13,544 nt of DNA from JBHEKP01 sp041859375 (GTDB taxonomy: Bacteria > Hydrogenedentota > Hydrogenedentia > Hydrogenedentales > CAITNO01): NCBI GenBank assembly GCA_041859375.1, contig JBHEKP010000368.1, forward strand, positions 1 through 13,544. The letters run 5' to 3'. Every line of letters begins with the position of its first letter. Positions within the stretch are counted from its first letter, which is position 1. A program made the translations under genes and the position numbers. Of this stretch, positions 13,266 to 13,544 are shown in pieces. The notes beneath the pieces were generated by a model. That model was given only the letters and a program-made list of their open reading frames with translations. It was not told the DNA's origin and searched no databases.

Positions 13266-13544
13266 CTACCGCCGATGCAGCATGGTCAGCACGCCCATGG
13301 CGAAACCGGCGAGCAAAAGGTTGCCAAGCCGCTTAAACAGTCCGTCGAGGGTGAAATCCGACGCCCTGCTGCCACAGCCATTGCCAATGTCATCTGCGGC
13401 CATCCCCAGTTCCCCTTTGTCCAAAAGGCTATCACTGTTTTGGTCAAGCCGGCTGAAAACATTGCCATCCAGCCCTGTCAACAAAAGGTTTGCTTCTGCA
13501 AAGGTTAACAGGCTGTCGCCATCCTTGTCGGCGGCGGTGAAATT
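13266..13544 (-). CDS. C-terminal part of an EF-hand/dockerin-like protein with a Cys-type C-terminal sorting signal (partial)
   Basis: The frame is open from the right edge to a TAG at 13268-13266, giving 92 residues. The true start lies beyond the window. Two EF-hand calcium loops are visible: DKDGDSLLTFAE and, about 20 residues later, DQNSDSLLDKGE, both with the D-x-D/N-x-D-S...E pattern. This paired arrangement resembles a dockerin or an extracellular Ca-binding repeat. The end is a tripartite tail: a Gly-Cys motif (NGCGSR), a short amphipathic linker (DFTLDGLFKR), a hydrophobic helix (LGNLLLAGFAMGVLTML) and terminal HRR. This layout is that of Cys-containing C-terminal sorting signals (MYXO-CTERM / Synerg-CTERM style), in which the tail is cut and the protein anchored at the surface. 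The bulk of the protein is unseen. Confidence 0.8.
   Translation of the reverse strand, partial: NFTAADKDGDSLLTFAEANLLLTGLDGNVFSRLDQNSDSLLDKGELGMAADDIGNGCGSRASDFTLDGLFKRLGNLLLAGFAMGVLTMLHRR

Noticed and set aside
12240..13508. Plus-strand open frame of 422 codons
   Set aside because: It is antisense to the sugar isomerase and crosses the strong hairpin at 13219-13251; the protein looks like no family.
1..13544. CRISPR array, rRNA genes, toxin-antitoxin or restriction genes
   Set aside because: I looked for regularly spaced repeats and for recognisable protein families of these kinds on both strands and saw none.

Overview
The window is about 60% G+C bacterial chromosomal DNA. The repertoire points to the Planctomycetota / Lentisphaerota / Hydrogenedentota part of the tree: a type II pseudopilin with an 'H-x10-DG' tail, a ThuA-domain protein, a TIM-barrel sugar isomerase/epimerase, secreted SGNH and alpha/beta esterases, and a protein ending in a Cys-anchored C-terminal sorting signal. 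I cannot name the phylum from sequence alone. All genes are bacterial in style, with clear Shine-Dalgarno sites.

Layout. 1-69 is the start of a leftward membrane-anchored protein cut by the window edge. A strong sigma70-type promoter drives tRNA-Met(CAU) at 189-265, followed by a terminator. The last 21 bases of this tRNA recur exactly at 1784-1804, where they are followed by a second terminator. The 1.5 kb between the copies holds a decayed IS200-type element (about 326-728) and a secreted esterase gene (762-1655). This looks like a small or decayed integration at the tRNA 3' end. Next come a bacteriohemerythrin (1946-2380), a REP-like hairpin cluster, a small membrane protein (2601-2939), a leftward pseudopilin (2972-3985) and a small DUF4405-like membrane protein (4179-4403).

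The leftward block 7567 to 4874 is a tightly overlapping three-gene unit. It encodes a radical SAM enzyme resembling the tetraether-lipid-synthase (Tes / COG1964) type, an ICMT-type integral-membrane methyltransferase and a diverged Lgt-family protein. A further membrane protein (4394-4768) follows after 105 nt. The family identities suggest a membrane-lipid or lipid-carrier modification pathway. I consider this the most interesting candidate system in the window.

Divergent from it is a 784-residue secreted protein (7691-10045) that fuses an SGNH hydrolase to two complete carbon-nitrogen hydrolase domains. Convergent with that is a leftward operon of sugar isomerase/epimerase (12261-13127), secreted protein of unknown function (11356-12255) and ThuA-like protein (10055-11353), with gaps of 5 and 2 nt. 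This is probably an extracellular-to-cytoplasmic carbohydrate or amide catabolic set. The right edge (13266-13544) is the C-terminal end of an EF-hand/dockerin-like protein with a GCG + transmembrane + RR tail, separated from the operon by a strong G+C hairpin.
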